Shown here piece after piece: positions 23,101 to 38,100 of a stretch of DNA of 64,000 nucleotides; positions within the stretch are counted from its first letter, which is position 1, and the number at the start of each line of letters is the position of its first letter. The position numbers were made by a program, and so were the translations under genes. The notes beneath the pieces are model-generated. The model was not told where the DNA came from and did not search any database. It worked only from the letters and a program-made list of their open reading frames with translations. Source of the DNA: Trichoplusia ni (lineage: Eukaryota; Arthropoda; Insecta; Lepidoptera; Noctuidae); assembly GCF_003590095.1 (NCBI RefSeq), contig NC_039486.1:1550001-1614000 (forward strand). Reading direction: 5' to 3'.

Positions 23101-26100
23101 GTTAATTTTCTTCATCAGCAAAAATAATGGCACTATTATCTTACGAAGACTACTTTATTTTAAAAATAAAAATTCCCAGACTCACTCACATTATAAATCT
23201 TTCTCCCAACAACATTAAAACAGCTAGTTTTTATTTCACCTGTAATTATATGCTCATAGTTTTTGCGCTTCGTCAAAATGGCTTCCTAATTTCGTGACTA
23301 GATTCTAAAATTAAGCTAAACCAATTTATATGCAAATGAAAAATATTAATTATCTTTAAGCATATCTGGTTCATACACTCGTTCGTCATTTTCGCGTATG
23401 CATAATGTATTAAACTCATCAAGAATTTTGACAAATTGTGTTTAATTATGTCAGGGATATAAGTAATCACTTTGTCAAGTATATTTGTCATTGTTTATTC
23501 GATTAAAAGTGCTGCCCGTCCATCCTTTTCCTACCAGGCTTTATCCCAAGAACCAATATAGCTAGCTAATTAAATTTCACATATTTCTGTTGCAAAAAGA
23601 AATATCGAGCTTCGGCAACAGTGAGTACGGTCATTAACTGTATCGGTTATGTCTAATTTAATTTATCATCTATGCAAATTTTTGTTTTTAAACAAGGCAA
23701 CGTTGCTCTCTCTAAATCCACGATCTTAGCAACGACCACCATGCAAGTTCAAAAATATTCGTACTTGCATCATTTCAGCCTAAGTCGATGAGCTTCAGAG
23801 TTTTTACTGCATTAGAAAAACGACCAACATTTTTGTAATTTTCCTGATTGATTTATTCTATAGAAACATTTCCAACACTCCAATAGTATCCACAACCTTA
23901 ATAGCGGAACTATTCCTTTCTTGAGGGCGATAGATAACACAAGTCACCTATCAACTGTCAAAGCCATAACAGTTGTGTGAGCAAGAGAAGCTGCTATGTA
24001 CGCTATAGCTCCGTCTCTCTCTGGCCAAGGTATAACCATGGTGTCTGCATTGATACTGGTTATCAGTTGCTTATCGTTTCCCGCAAGCCGTAACTGGATA
24101 AGGCTGTGACGGTCATAGGAGACGCGTGATGGCCGTCATAACTATTTATGAGGTGTACCTCATAACACGTAACTGCTTTCGTATATTGTTTTGAAACGAA
24201 ATTGTTCGGGAAGCCTGTATGTTCGTTGACATTGATAACCAGGATAAATTGTTTTCGAACCCAAGTAAATATTAAATTCAATATAACGTTACTGTGCGTA
24301 CAATAGTCAATGACGCACTTTATAATTAAAAAAAAATGAGAGTAACGAACAATATTGAAACACTTAATTGCTATCATACAAGCAAAGAACTAAAATCTAC
24401 CAAAAAATGATTGAAACCAATTTTATACTGGATAAGGTCTCCAGTATAAGAATGTCTGATAATGACACGGACAAACAATTTCACGAAAACGTAAGATTAC
24501 CTAGAAACAACCCAGAATTTTAACTTCAAGAATATATAATAAAAAGCATCACAAAACAAAATATATTTTAAAAAAGCTGAGTCCTAGAAACCAAACGACT
24601 AAACAATTGGTTTTATCTTAATGTTCATCAAATCTGTCTCCCGACCATTCGAATTTCTTTTATTCTTCCAACATGCCTCCAGCAACATTCACTGCCTGCA
24701 ATATCTAGACCAGATCTATTTCCATCACGTCTTTACTAATTATACGTACTAAATTAATACCGGGACGTCTGTTATGTTCCCTGGGGACTATTGTATTGTC
24801 TCTCAGTTGAGTTTTTGGTTTATTTTTCAAAGGTTTTTATTGCTAATTGTCCGTTGTTATGTTTGATACGAGATTTACATACAAAAGTATTCTTTGGCTG
24901 TTTTGGCGTGGGTTGCGAACGTAATTCATAATGATGTTGAATATAATAATGTTTGTGTCGTTTTAGTATTGCGTGTTCTCGTTCTAAAGTAAATGATAGT
25001 TAAGTTTTATGGTCGACATTATTATTTTCGAAATCTAAAACGAAGGTATTAACTTGTTTTACAATTTTTATTATGTAGAGTTTTACAATAATTATAGTAA
25101 AGACAACTTTTTTTTTGTAATTGAATTATTTTATAAATACATAAAATACCCATTATAATCTGGAAGTTCAAGAATTCGGTACACAACATAAGTAAACGCG
25201 CATCCACAGAAACATACGCATTAAATACAGAAATCGATAACCTGAGCGCAGATTCCAAACCAGTAGCCGCGGCGTCATACGACTTGTCAATTAAATCTAC
25301 ATTCGCGTCAACACCTTATTTTCCAGTAGGTTGACGAAACCCGAAAAGGAGAAAACCAAACTCCATAGAATCTTGGGCCTGGCGTTACAGAGCTGGAATT
25401 TTGCCATAAATTAGAGAACTTAGGAAGATTTCACGAGCCCAATTTTCACGTCTCTCAGCAATGGCCAAGTTGGTAAAATCAGACAATGTTTAAGTACATG
25501 TAAGTCTAAGCGAAACCTCCTTTTTAAAGTGAAACCTCCTTCTTCAAGACCTTTGTGAAACCGCCTTCTTTAAAACCTGGGACGTAAGACAAGCGGTCCG
25601 CTATAAAAGATGGAGCGCGCTTAGCAACGCTCTCTCTCTACTGTCAGTTGGCATCGCTGAAACATCTCTGTCTCCTTCGTTGTATTTATTCTGCATAGCA
25701 GCCATATTGTTATTTTGATTGCCGTTTACATTTTTTTGCAGTAATTACGAGTTTGATGTATTAATGTTAAGTTACCTTTGTCATGATTTGGTTAAACTGC
25801 TTGTGCAGTAACCACGCCTTATTATTTAAAAACTATCTTCACTCCTGGTTTCTAAGATTAGGTTATTTTTTACATTTTAACTACTCTACACTACATTTCT
25901 CATGTAGCATGGGTATATTTCCAAACATTCCAACTCACATACACAAACTCCCAGATCCGGGACAACTGCATGTAGTTAATGCAAATATTTGTTCCGTGCG
26001 GGAATCGAACCTACTACATGCTGCACACTAATTGCTCACCAGCATGGGCTAAGGTGCATGTTTCGAGCTGTAGCCCTTGCAACCTATCATGATGAGGTTT

Positions 26101-29100
26101 AGGTACCTACTTACATAAAAAAGTGGTGAATTCAGATTAATATTCGTGAACACTTCAGCAGAAAAATATGTTTGCTAGATAAGGCCTACTTACATCAATA
26201 ATGACATATTTAAACATTGTATTTACTACCAGGGGATTTGATACCATCTGAAATTACAGTAAAGTGAGATTGCAACAATAGGTTCATTAAAATAAAAAAC
26301 CGTATTATTGAGATCGTTTTTTATTAACCACCTTCGTTAAGATTATCATAATATAATAATTCACTATCTAGGAAAAAAAAGAAAAGGAGGAAAATTGGTC
26401 CATGGTGTGGGCACAGCACCCAGCCAATCTTCGCCTTTCTATTGTGTTGCAGCGGTCTGTTGCTATTCCACCATTAATACACTCATGATACCGTATCCAC
26501 CAATCGTCAGAAGAGCAATATCCAGATCCGGTTTTCCAGCAAAGGTCAGCAGGAATGCAGGCATCCAATATTCAAGCGAGGGTCAGTCAGAAGGCAATCA
26601 GTGTCGGAGTCCAGTATTCGAGCAGAGGTTTAATATTGTAATGAATCTCGAGAATTTGAAAAACTCATTCAAAGGCGAATGACACTTATGAAAAAACTGA
26701 AAAAACGATGTCAATTGTCAGACGTTGACGTTGGCATTTGCCATTTACTAGTGCAATCCATGTGAAATAAATGAATCGATGCGTTGAAATCGATATTTTT
26801 AATTATTTATTTCCTTTAACGATTTTTTAATCGTGCTTACATAAAAATATTATTAGACACTAGATTTTTTTTATTTTACAATCATTTAAATATAAAAAAA
26901 GCAATAATACTAAAATAAAGGCTAAGGCTGGTCTATATTTTGCCCAAAGAATTAGTATTGCCATACAACGTGGCAATGCAGCCAGCCTTCTGGACACGTT
27001 TCCCGACTTTGGCAGGGATGAAGATGTCTTTTTTTACGCTTTGTAAATAATGTATATTTTTCTTTTTATATTGATATAGTTTTAAAAATGTTATATCCGC
27101 TAAATCGATTATATTCTAGGTACACTCTAATGCTAGTGTTTGCAAATGAAGTTATGTGCAATAAAATAAATACTTTAACGGTTTACAAAGGTTGTTTTAA
27201 ATAGAAAAATATAAATGTACTTTTTTTTAGACTTGGCCATTGTAATTGTTGCTAAGATTTAAATGGGTTAACTAAGAAAAATAGCAGAATTTTTTGGTAC
27301 ATATTTCATTCGTGTAACAGCTAGGCCCAGAATCGGGTTTCTCCTTTTCTCAAATAAACCATCAACCGAAAACGGTTTTGTATCTATCAATTTTTAATTG
27401 GCAGCTCCCACAACAATTTAAAGGGGTTCATTGTCGAAAAATTTTTTTCCGGCGTTTCGTATTTTTTTGCGAAGGCGGCTCGCGTTTTTTTTCACCAGTC
27501 GTTTTGGGCAGGTCTGCTGACACAAGATTGATATACAGTCTTATTCGTGGACATGCTCCGCAGTCTTTGTTTAACTGGTCCCGCCCCCCCCCCTGCCGTG
27601 TCTCCCCGCGTCGCCCCTTTGTCTCTCCTCTTTATACAGTCGGCGATGCGCAAACGCAAACTTATTTTCGGCTGGATTCACAGGATTTGGCGTAACTGTT
27701 GTTTTTGTTGAGAATTGTCGTTATTTTTCGGCGAGTTTTTGCTTGGAAGCGATTTGTTCGTCTATTCGATGTTCGGTTTTTAATTGTGTCACAGGTTTGT
27801 GGAAATAACTTTGTGAAGGAAATTTTCGTATTATATGTACTTTAAATTGTTATGCATTTGTTTATTAAAACAATATTCCATACATATAAATAAGTACTCC
27901 TAGTTGTGTTACTGGATATTAGAAAATAACAGAACTTGTGACTTTTAAGACGATGTGTCAAACTATGAGCCACATAATTATCTTCTTAGATCTCTTTATT
28001 TATGACAAAGAATAAATAACCCTAACATTTCGATAAAAAGAACCAACGTTATTTATATATCGGTATAAAACATGCAGTACTAAAATATAGGGAACCAATA
28101 AAGTTATGTCACGACTGTTTAAGTTTTGGCGAGTGTTTAGTCAATTCATTAGGGATCAGGGTCCCCGTTTTTTAGGTCACTCAATCTGATTACGGGTCTA
28201 AAGTATTTTGAAGTTTGTTTGCTGACGCAATCCAGGTGTTTGTTCAGCTTTTGGATTCAGATGTGTTTGAAAACGCACGTTACCTAAAAATTGATCATAG
28301 AGTGAAAATCATACTAAGTCATATTATAAATTTTCTTTGTATTTCAAATCGAATAAAAAGTAAATAAACAAAAACTTAATTTTATACAAAAATCCTGTTT
28401 TAGTTAATTAAATAATAAGAATTACCATAAACAGCTGTAGATATTATAATTTCGAATTTAAAAACAAGTGTACATCGCGGAAACATTCGTGTCTTCTGGT
28501 CATATGGCACTAAAAAGCCTACTGGCATAATTTTATGCCGTTTCATCTACATAATTGGACTTGTTTACTCAATAACGGCATTGCCCATTCACATCCACCA
28601 TAGGGGGTGCATTCAAAGCCGTATAAGCAAGTATTTAAATTATAGAATCCCTAGGAACCTCTACCAACCGAATGAATATAATTTCTTCCTGAGGTCTTGT
28701 ATAAAGAAGCCGAGATCTTCCAAGAGCAAATAAATGATGAAATTATAAGAATGTCTTTTTAAATAAATATTTGATGTCTTGAAGTAATGGTTATTATTAT
28801 TGCTATCAGAATTCCAGGAAATTCAAGCTCAAGTAGAAATGAGAATTTTACTTAAATATGTATACACTTTGCTAATTAGTCGTTGCTTTGTCGCTCTATT
28901 GGTTGAAGTTGCGACATCTCGATAGAGTGACTAAGGATCGATTCTGTGTTTAGCAAAAACCTAAGTTTTCAGTTTGAAATAGTCAATAAGGCTGTGAATC
29001 TCTTGTTAAAGATTCATGATAGTTATTATTTAGTTAGTTAGTTATAAATTATTTTGAAAGCCGGCTATCGCTTCGAAAAAAACATCGTAAGGGCACTTAA

Positions 29101-32100
29101 ATTCCGAAAATCACTCAAATAGAAGCAACCGTATATGACTAATACCCAACCCCAATTGGGGAATGGGAATCTTTTGCCCAGTAGTGGGACATTCATATAC
29201 GAGTTAGATTATAAATGATCTTTCACGAGCTAGAACTTAGTACTTAGTTTCCTTACGAAGGCGTTGATTGACACTTGGGGTCAGGAGTTCACATCAAAGC
29301 ACTTTGATCTTTAGGGGCCCGCACCTCCGATACGCCTGGAGGGATTTATATAAATACTAGATATTGTACTAACATTTTGAAAGCGTTTAATTGGAAAATA
29401 AATTTAATTTACCATTCATTTGAGTAACACATATTGCAACTTTAGGTGACTATAATAAGTTACGTTGACTTCAACGTTAATGAACCATGTACCTTCCAGT
29501 GCTTTTTCCCTAGAGAAACGAGTACTCTATATAAAAAAAAATTGTCCAAAACTTAAAATTTGAGAAACATTTCATACCAAGTTTTTTCAATAGATTATTT
29601 TCCAGTAGGTACTAGACCAAACAACATCTTTGCAGTATGAATTCAATAAAGTTTAGTACGAAAAAGGTTCTCAACAGACTCCCAACCTTATTTCCTTTTT
29701 CACACAACATTGTCACAGCCCTGTCGGTCGTGGCATACTGTCTCATTCCACATTACAAAATAAATTTGCGTCTTGGCCCTTCTAAATTGAAATCATTAAC
29801 GGGTATACTGATTATCTGACTCACGCGCAGAAACCCAGTTCAATTAAGCTTTGTAAATCTCCACCTATGCGAACTGTTAGATTTTAATTCGACTAAATTA
29901 ATTTATCTAAGGTGATTATCTTTTGTTTTTGAATAATGCCTCCACGACTTTGATGTGCCTTTAATTGGTTGAATTGTAGAGAATTGTTCATTTGTTTTGT
30001 GGGAAATGTTAACACCTACCAGCGGCTGTTAAAGGCTGTTAAAGAATCATTATTACCATTGTGAAAAAGAGATGCTGCTTTACGCTGCGTATAGCGCTAT
30101 CTCACTTTCACAACGGCTAGAGTCTTGCTTCAAGAAGTGGTGGTGGGCCCAATGATATATCTTTGTGTCCTTTAGAATAATTAACAATGGATGATAGTGT
30201 TTATCTAGATAGGTAAATTAGATAGCATAAAGGAAAAGAGCCCAGCACGAAGGCTATCGCCGAACTACTTGTAATGAAACGATACAATAGGAAAGAGATT
30301 TTGGAACACACGTCTTGTTATCTACAGAAATAATATGGAAGCCGTCTTTATTATCTACAGCATCTTTGCACCTCATATCCATAATCCCGGCTGTATAAAA
30401 AATAAAACGATTTGCAGAAATTAAAAAAACGTTAGTCCCAACATGAGAAAAATAACCTCAACACGTAAACCAACACAGCATTCGAACATTTAGACATTCG
30501 TACTTATTTACGAAAAGCAAAATAAATCTCGTGTCAAATGAAACAGCATTTTACAAAACAAAATTACACCTATTAAACACCTACTCAAAAATAAGTTGAA
30601 TCAAATACGATTTCGGAATAACTCGTGTGTAAAAACTCGAAAATAATTGAAGTACCTACAGGAACCTTTAAAAAAGGAGGTCTAAAAGTTTACCCGGCAA
30701 AAACTGTCGCCGCGGTGAGGGGTCGCCGACCTTGCTGGATTTATTTGGGTGTGTTGGTGTAGGGTCACCATGAGTTAGGGTTTAAAGGATTTGGTTGTTT
30801 TATTTCAAGGGATATTGATCTGGCTTGAGAAATATACTTTTTCTTGGTGGTAATTATAGTAAAATGTTGAGGTTTTTGCAAATATTGAAAATTTAAAAAG
30901 TATGTTTGGTAGTTGTTTAGTTCGGATTGAAGTTGTGTCGAGTTTTTAACAGTGAAAGTAAATAAATATGAAATCGATCAATATTGATAAAAAATGTAAA
31001 TCAAACCATTTCTAAATCAGTTTGTTTTAAATGGAACAATCTCAGATGACATCAACAAAATCACTGTTAGTAGAAACATATATGTTCCTACATAATATGT
31101 GTTGCCACCATACTATTATACATTTAACTAAAACAGTATCAAAATAAATAAAACAAAAAGAGGAATAAATTCCCGTTACCCTGGTCACCCCACTCAACGC
31201 CGGCGCACACAGATCCAAACGTATCCTTGGATTTCTCCAGATTCGAATTTCAAATTTTCAGTCACTGTTCGAATGCACGGCAGCGTGAAATTTTTTAATT
31301 TTTATTTTTTAAACCTATCGTAAAATAGCGTGATACCTTTAATCCTTCAAATTTCAATAAATTTTAGCTTTAGAATTTAAATATCTGTGGATTAGTGTCT
31401 AAACACCAAAAATATAAATTAAAATTAAGCGTCTACCTGATGCAAAACTTCGTAATATAATATCTTATGGTATTTGTCATTAGTTTAATTTCGGTTTTAC
31501 TGCCAATAGTATTGTTGTTTTGTTTGTTAAAACAAGCGTCAGTATAATTGTATTAGTAATTTCAATCTTATAACGTAGAATTTAAGGTTACATTTTACAG
31601 TAGATTTGCTGTAAATTGTATCTATTTCTTACCTTACCTATCAGTAAAAATTATTAATGAAAACATTATTTTCTTGGTTTGTGTTTACCAACTACTTTCG
31701 CTTTCTTAATTTAAGTAGCCATCAGCTAAAAATAATCGTACATTTAAAATTACTTTCTTGATTTCTTAACAAAAAAAACAACATTTCTAAAAAAAAAAAC
31801 ACGAAATTTGAAAAAAAAACAAAGTCTAGTTACTTCAAAAGGCTCTTTTACAGGTCACTTTATGTTCGTTTGCTATTTTAAATCACTACGGCTTATGTCT
31901 ACAGCCGGACGGGTTCCGACCATACAAAAGGCTTGCGTCCAGCTATCGGACCTAATTTCCCTAATGTTATTCATAATATATTATATTATTGCACGACCAT
32001 GCGTTGTTCGTTTTTGGAACTATTTTTACTTTTTTATATTGGTATGTTCTTCAAGTATAATTTTATATTGTGGACTTAATAGTTTAACACTTAAATTAAC

Positions 32101-35100
32101 TTCTACATAGAAAACTGATGAAGTTTCGAAAAAAAAATCCTCTAAATCGTTGTCAAAAAGGCATGCCTGTGACTTCTTATATTTGGGGAAAAGACTCTGT
32201 CTGTCTGTCTGTGGTATCATAACTCTCAAACCGATAGATCGATTTCAATTTAACAGATAGGTATATTTTGTATAAAAGGTGAATATGCGCATTTGGGGAG
32301 GGTTACGTCTAGCAGTGGACGAATAGGAGCTGATGACCATTAAATGCTGGTTAATAATCGTTTGACCTGCGTTAGAGTAAGGCAATACCTTGAAGAAGTA
32401 ATATCACTGTATGTCCATGTGCTTATATCTCACATAATTATTATATACATACATCAAGAATATGTCTGAAATTTCGAACTCTATTGTGCAATAAAGTACA
32501 AATACCATCTATAAAATCAAATTCCGATAAACCACAATGATCCAAACAAATACGAAATAGTTCAAAGCCGTCTAACGGAGAACAGAATTATTCACAAGAT
32601 TAACTGTCACACATGATAAATTAATATAATATGGACGCCTGTGTGGTCTAGCGACGGGAAGTCAAATCGATATTTGATTAGTCGGTAATCGACGCTAATT
32701 ATTGTATCGATAAACAAAATTTTATATTTTTAATTAGATTTGTGGATGATGTTTTGGCACGGCACTGGTGTGAATTACTATTGATGATCAGTTGGTGTAT
32801 CGGTGATTAAAAAATATGTAAATAGCTTGGGAGCCATATTACTGAGGCAACGCTGTCTGTCCGTCCGTCTGTTACCATGTTGTATTGCATGAACCGTGAT
32901 AGCTAGACAGTGATAGTTTTCATAGATGATGCAATTCTGCTGCTGCTAAATAAAAATAAAGACAAATAGTTCATAATTTTTTGGGTGTTATAAATAAACT
33001 AATTGTAAATAATAGCTTAAAGTAAAATATTTTTAGTTTAAGCGTTTACTTGTAGGTATAGTTGGATAGGCTTATAAAATCCTCACATTATTTTTCGAAA
33101 CCAATACACAATACATATAAAACCAAGCAATATTTGGCAAGTGGCCATTCAAAAAAAAAAACTCGTTCCGTCCATCCGTAAACGTTCAATATATAATATT
33201 TTTTTAATTAATGGATGTTTATCTGCGAGCCAGCTGTAATAAATCTGAAGGGGCGTGCGTCTATACCGAACAGGCGTTATGGTGCTCTTTCTAATTAAAC
33301 TTTAAGCGGGTTCGGGTTTGGGCCAAACGTAAACCGTAAGCGATAATTTAATTTGTGGAGTTCACTTAAGATGTTGGTTAAAGAGATGATGCGAAGTTTC
33401 TAACTATGTTTTTGATAAGGAATCTGCAAGTGCAATGTGACAAAAAAAGAACACCGGTATTATACATTTGTCTAGCTTCTTTTGAATGAAAATCTCAGTA
33501 TTATGAACATGGGCGGCGTTTTTTATGTTCTATGGTTTTTCTTCATATTATAAATTTATATAATAGCTTTGGTTACTCTATTCATTATTTTTACCTGTTT
33601 AGCCACAGGTGTAAAAAAACTAAATATTGTGTGATAAACAAACTTAAAGATAAAGTCTCTTCACACCAGCAACAATACTTTTCAAATAATTCACTTTTGA
33701 CAGACTCAAATTTAAACTTAGAAACCAGTCAATCTGTAGCTAAGTATAAGCCACACAACACAAATGCTTATTGTACGTAAAGTGTCGCGGGTTCGATTTC
33801 CGCGTAAGAAAAGTCTATGAAACTCCTTACGAACCTAGTAATTAATTCCTTAGAACGAGAGTTATTTATTTTAAGAGCAGTACCAGTCTCGTCGCTTCTA
33901 TCTTAAGCTGATACTAAAAATACAATGTGATTTTTAAGATAAAATCAACTCAATTTAAAGATTTGATTTGCAATACGTAGTTGATACCAAGCATTGTGAT
34001 TTAGCTAATTAGTTTAGAATTTATTAAAATTACCACTGCATAGTTACCTCCGAGGAAATTATAGTTCACGGGGTATTTTTATGTCCATCTAACTGTGTAT
34101 TAACGTTCAGAAGCGTGTAAGCCGTTTACCGATAATTTTGAGTACTGTGCACTTGTAAATATAAAATAATATTAGTCATTAAACAGGATGGATGTTTACG
34201 GAAGTGAGAGAGCGTATCTTCTACGCATAACGTTGTCTCGCTTGTACAATGGCAACGGTAAAGCTTTAGAGCTCATAATAAGCGCTGTTCATTTAAGTAA
34301 ATTACATTGGGTATATAAATGTGTAGTATTGTAACTGGAGAATTCGTAATTCCCGTTTTACACTATGAACATTTTACTATTATTATAAAGTCACCATTCA
34401 ACTGTTTCCTATAATTGGTCACTGCACAGAAGGCATTTCTAATTCTCATACAAAGAAATAAATATGAATGTCCATAATTACTTTCCTACCGGATTCCTCG
34501 CAATTTACCTAATAGACTGAAGCGGTCAGCCTGAGGGCAAGTTTTGACTGATCATATTTGACTGCAAGAATAGCTAAGCGCTTGAAATCACGACGCCAAA
34601 ACACTGAGTGTGACGTGCCGTGTAGATCCCCGCGTAGGACAAGCATTTGTGTGATCCACGAATGCGTGTACTGAATCTGGGTGTCTGTTTCCCTGCGACT
34701 TGAATGTTTGTGTAACTCCCGCTATACAAGGATTAAAATCCTTGATGTGGAAGTCATTTTTTAAAGATAATTTTCAATTACGATATTTTTTTTCTCTCAA
34801 AATAATGTATAGGTTTATTTTTCTCTACGATTTGCAGCACACTTTCAATTAAAACCTTCAAAGCAAAATGGCCGTTTAAAACGGGCCCGAAAATAATGTA
34901 TTACATCAGTTATACAAATAAAATGCCCGCAACAATAATTCAATATCTATAAGTAAGTATATTTGAAACCCCATGAATCTTAAGCGGCCGCTATCTATGC
35001 CTTAACAATGGCGGACTCATGGCGTAGAATTCCCATAGACAAGTGCACAACGTACTATAACGGTAGAGTTAGCAATTCAGTGATTTACAGAGCCAGAAGT

Positions 35101-38100
35101 TACAAGGGAGTACGTGGGCCAGTCTCGTGGATGTCTCTCACACCGTAGTGTAATGTTTCGGTCATTGTTTTACAAGGTACATTGTCAAATGTGGTATTGC
35201 TGAGTTCAAGACAGATGGCGGTGGTGTAGTCCACGGTATTACGTTAATGGCGCTTGAATTGCTTGTCTGGTGGATCGTGGGCAAAGAGTCGCTGTGAATT
35301 TTAGACACACAGCCGCAATAGGTCAAATCAAATCAAACTTTATTTGTTAAACACAGGTTCGAAAAGGGCTTGAATACGATAATTGCTCTCGTCCCCCCGA
35401 TTGAAACGGTATTTATAAGTATAAAGTAATTTAAATAAATTTCAGCTTAACCTAATGCGAACACCAGTATAAACTAGAAAAATATTTCGTTAAAAAACGA
35501 TGACAAATGATGCTGAAATGATTATTTGAATTAAATTTCGTATTAAAGTTATAATTTTTTGATCTGTCTCATTTCTGATTTATGATATTGTGACCTTTTT
35601 GTTATTTTAATAGATTAAAACGTTATGTGTATTGTGAACAAATTACTTTGATTTCGGTATCTAAGAATGACAAATGTTGGAAAACAGCTATTAGTCATCT
35701 AGATATAAAAAGAACTTGTTTTATTTATTTATAATAATGATGATGTATTAATTCTAGATTTTTATAATATACAATATGCATTGTGTAGGATTACAAGAAA
35801 TGTCTAATCAACATCGGCTAGTAAATTTTCTAAAACTGGGCAAAGTTTCCTCCACCAAAACCAATCTTACAGCATTTTTGTAATAACTATCGTGAGACTG
35901 ATTCATTATTAAATGATGTAACGGTTTACTCACGCATATTTATCGTGAGCTGACGCGGCGGGATTGCGAGTCGAACTTCGAGGCGATGATTAAGGACTCC
36001 GGTTGGGTCCGAAACTAGTCGGGCACCCCCGATCAATATGCGTGAGTAAACCGTTACATCGTTTTATAATCTTACAGCAATAAAAAGCCTTTAAAATACA
36101 TCTTAAACATTCTCCGAACAAAAAAATAAAATATATTGAAAAAACACATTACATGCATACACTACGGTGTAACAGAATCCAGGACTCTACCTGTATAAAT
36201 ATTATCCAAACGCACCGTCGCGAGTAAGATACCGAACATGCTTTATTGTCTATACTGTAATATAACAGTATATAATGTTATATAACAAATAAATTTAACC
36301 GTTGTTTTCGTATTAAACGTATCTATTACGATGATTTGTTATATTTCCGCGGATCTAACTTGTTGGCTTCGTTTTTAGGGTTCCGTAACCAAAGGGTAAA
36401 ACTGGAGGCCTATTACTTAGGCTCTGCTATTGGTCCGTCTATCACAAGGCTGTATCTCATGAACCGTGAGCTAGACAGTTGAAATTTTCTTAAATGATGT
36501 ATTTCTTTTCCAAAAAAAAGAAAAAAAAATGGTTAGGCAACGTTGTACGTTCATAAATGTAATGAAAAACGATTTTTGAGGAAAACTTGTTTTCCTTCAG
36601 ACTTTATGCGTAATCCTCAGAGTCGGGAGTCCGACTCGCACTTGAATGATTTCATTCAGTTTGGCATGGTATTGTATATTATTGCATGTATGAAATATCA
36701 ATAGCATACATTAGGATTTTATGTATAAAGTTGTATATAATGGTTTAGTCGATACGCAAAAAGAGTCTATCTAGCGTTCTTGCAAGCTAAAGTAGAGTCG
36801 ACTTGAAGTATGTAGGTTGTATACCGTGCCAATGTTTACTGAGAATATCTGATATTCCCAATAAACATAACCCATTTTACAATAATATACAACTGTAAGC
36901 ACGTATGTTTACAACATTTCCCTTAATAGACCGAACCACATTTATCCCCATAAACCTATTTATCTAAGTTAATCAATTATATTTAAAAAGATACAAACTC
37001 TACCGCGCATGCGTCGATTAACAACTGTCATCACCATAAAAATAATCTCAATTAATCCTCAGGTCACGTGACCCCTTGTTAATACATCACTTTAGGAGTT
37101 TAAATTATTAAAACAGTCTTATAAAACGTAAATTACCAATAAAATAAGTTTGATGTGGATCATAACCCCGATTTGCACTTAGTTATTTTTTTTACGACTT
37201 TTTAATATTCTATTAGAAGTAGTAAAAAGCACCTTTTAAACAAATTCTCAATTCCAATGACCGACAAAGTTAGTAATTAATTAAATAATTTGCATAAATT
37301 CTTGTTTATTAATATTTTGATGAATGACAATCTGTTTCTTTCAAGTTTTCATTTATTTAAAAGTTCAATAAACAGAGATAGGTCTATTAAAAATAGATGA
37401 GCTCCATCCATAAAGTCTTAAGTCGTAATAAACTTAACACCGGTTGTCGAGGCAAGAAGCACTCACTATCGTTAACTCTGGAACTCCTTAAGTATAAAAT
37501 TGACAAGTCCATGTCAAGAGACGTATTTGAGCGATTTATAATGATTTTTGTACTTGTACGGATAGCCGAGTAGTTGAAGTCACCATGCCAAAAGCCCTGT
37601 TTTCAAAGTGTCGCGGGTTCGAACCCTCGTAGGTTAAGTATTTGTTGTGATCTACAAATACTTGTCCTAAGTCTGGGTGTCTTTGTGAATGTGACTTGAG
37701 TGCCTTGGTGAATGAAAACAAATGCATTTGAAAAGTCGCACTAAATTACTAACTCAATAAAGTATTGAGCGTAATGCCGTCATTTAAATGTAGCAAACCT
37801 TAATTGTAGTTGACCTAGCCTTATTTAAGCTGTAGAAAATAGTGAGCACTAAAGTACCGTTGTTTCACGATTACTATTCTCGAAGTTCCTTTCTCATTAC
37901 CATCAGACCTTAATTTAGCACTTTTGTTCGAAATATTTAGATTTTACATTCATAATAAAAGATTTAACTCCGGGATTAGTTACAAGGATTTAATTATAAT
38001 TTTTAAACGACGTTTTATTCCTTTCTTCGAGGGGGGTTTCACAAAAATTCAAGTCGAATGCTTGTGATACACAGGGGTTCGAACCCGCAACACGCCGCGC

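Noticed and set aside
25500..25575. CRISPR-like or satellite array
   Set aside because: There are only three imperfect short units, in an animal genome; they are better read as promoter or LTR repeats.
37557..37640. Possible functional tRNA gene
   Set aside because: A and B boxes are present, but the arms do not form a cloverleaf and the sequence continues into a SINE body.
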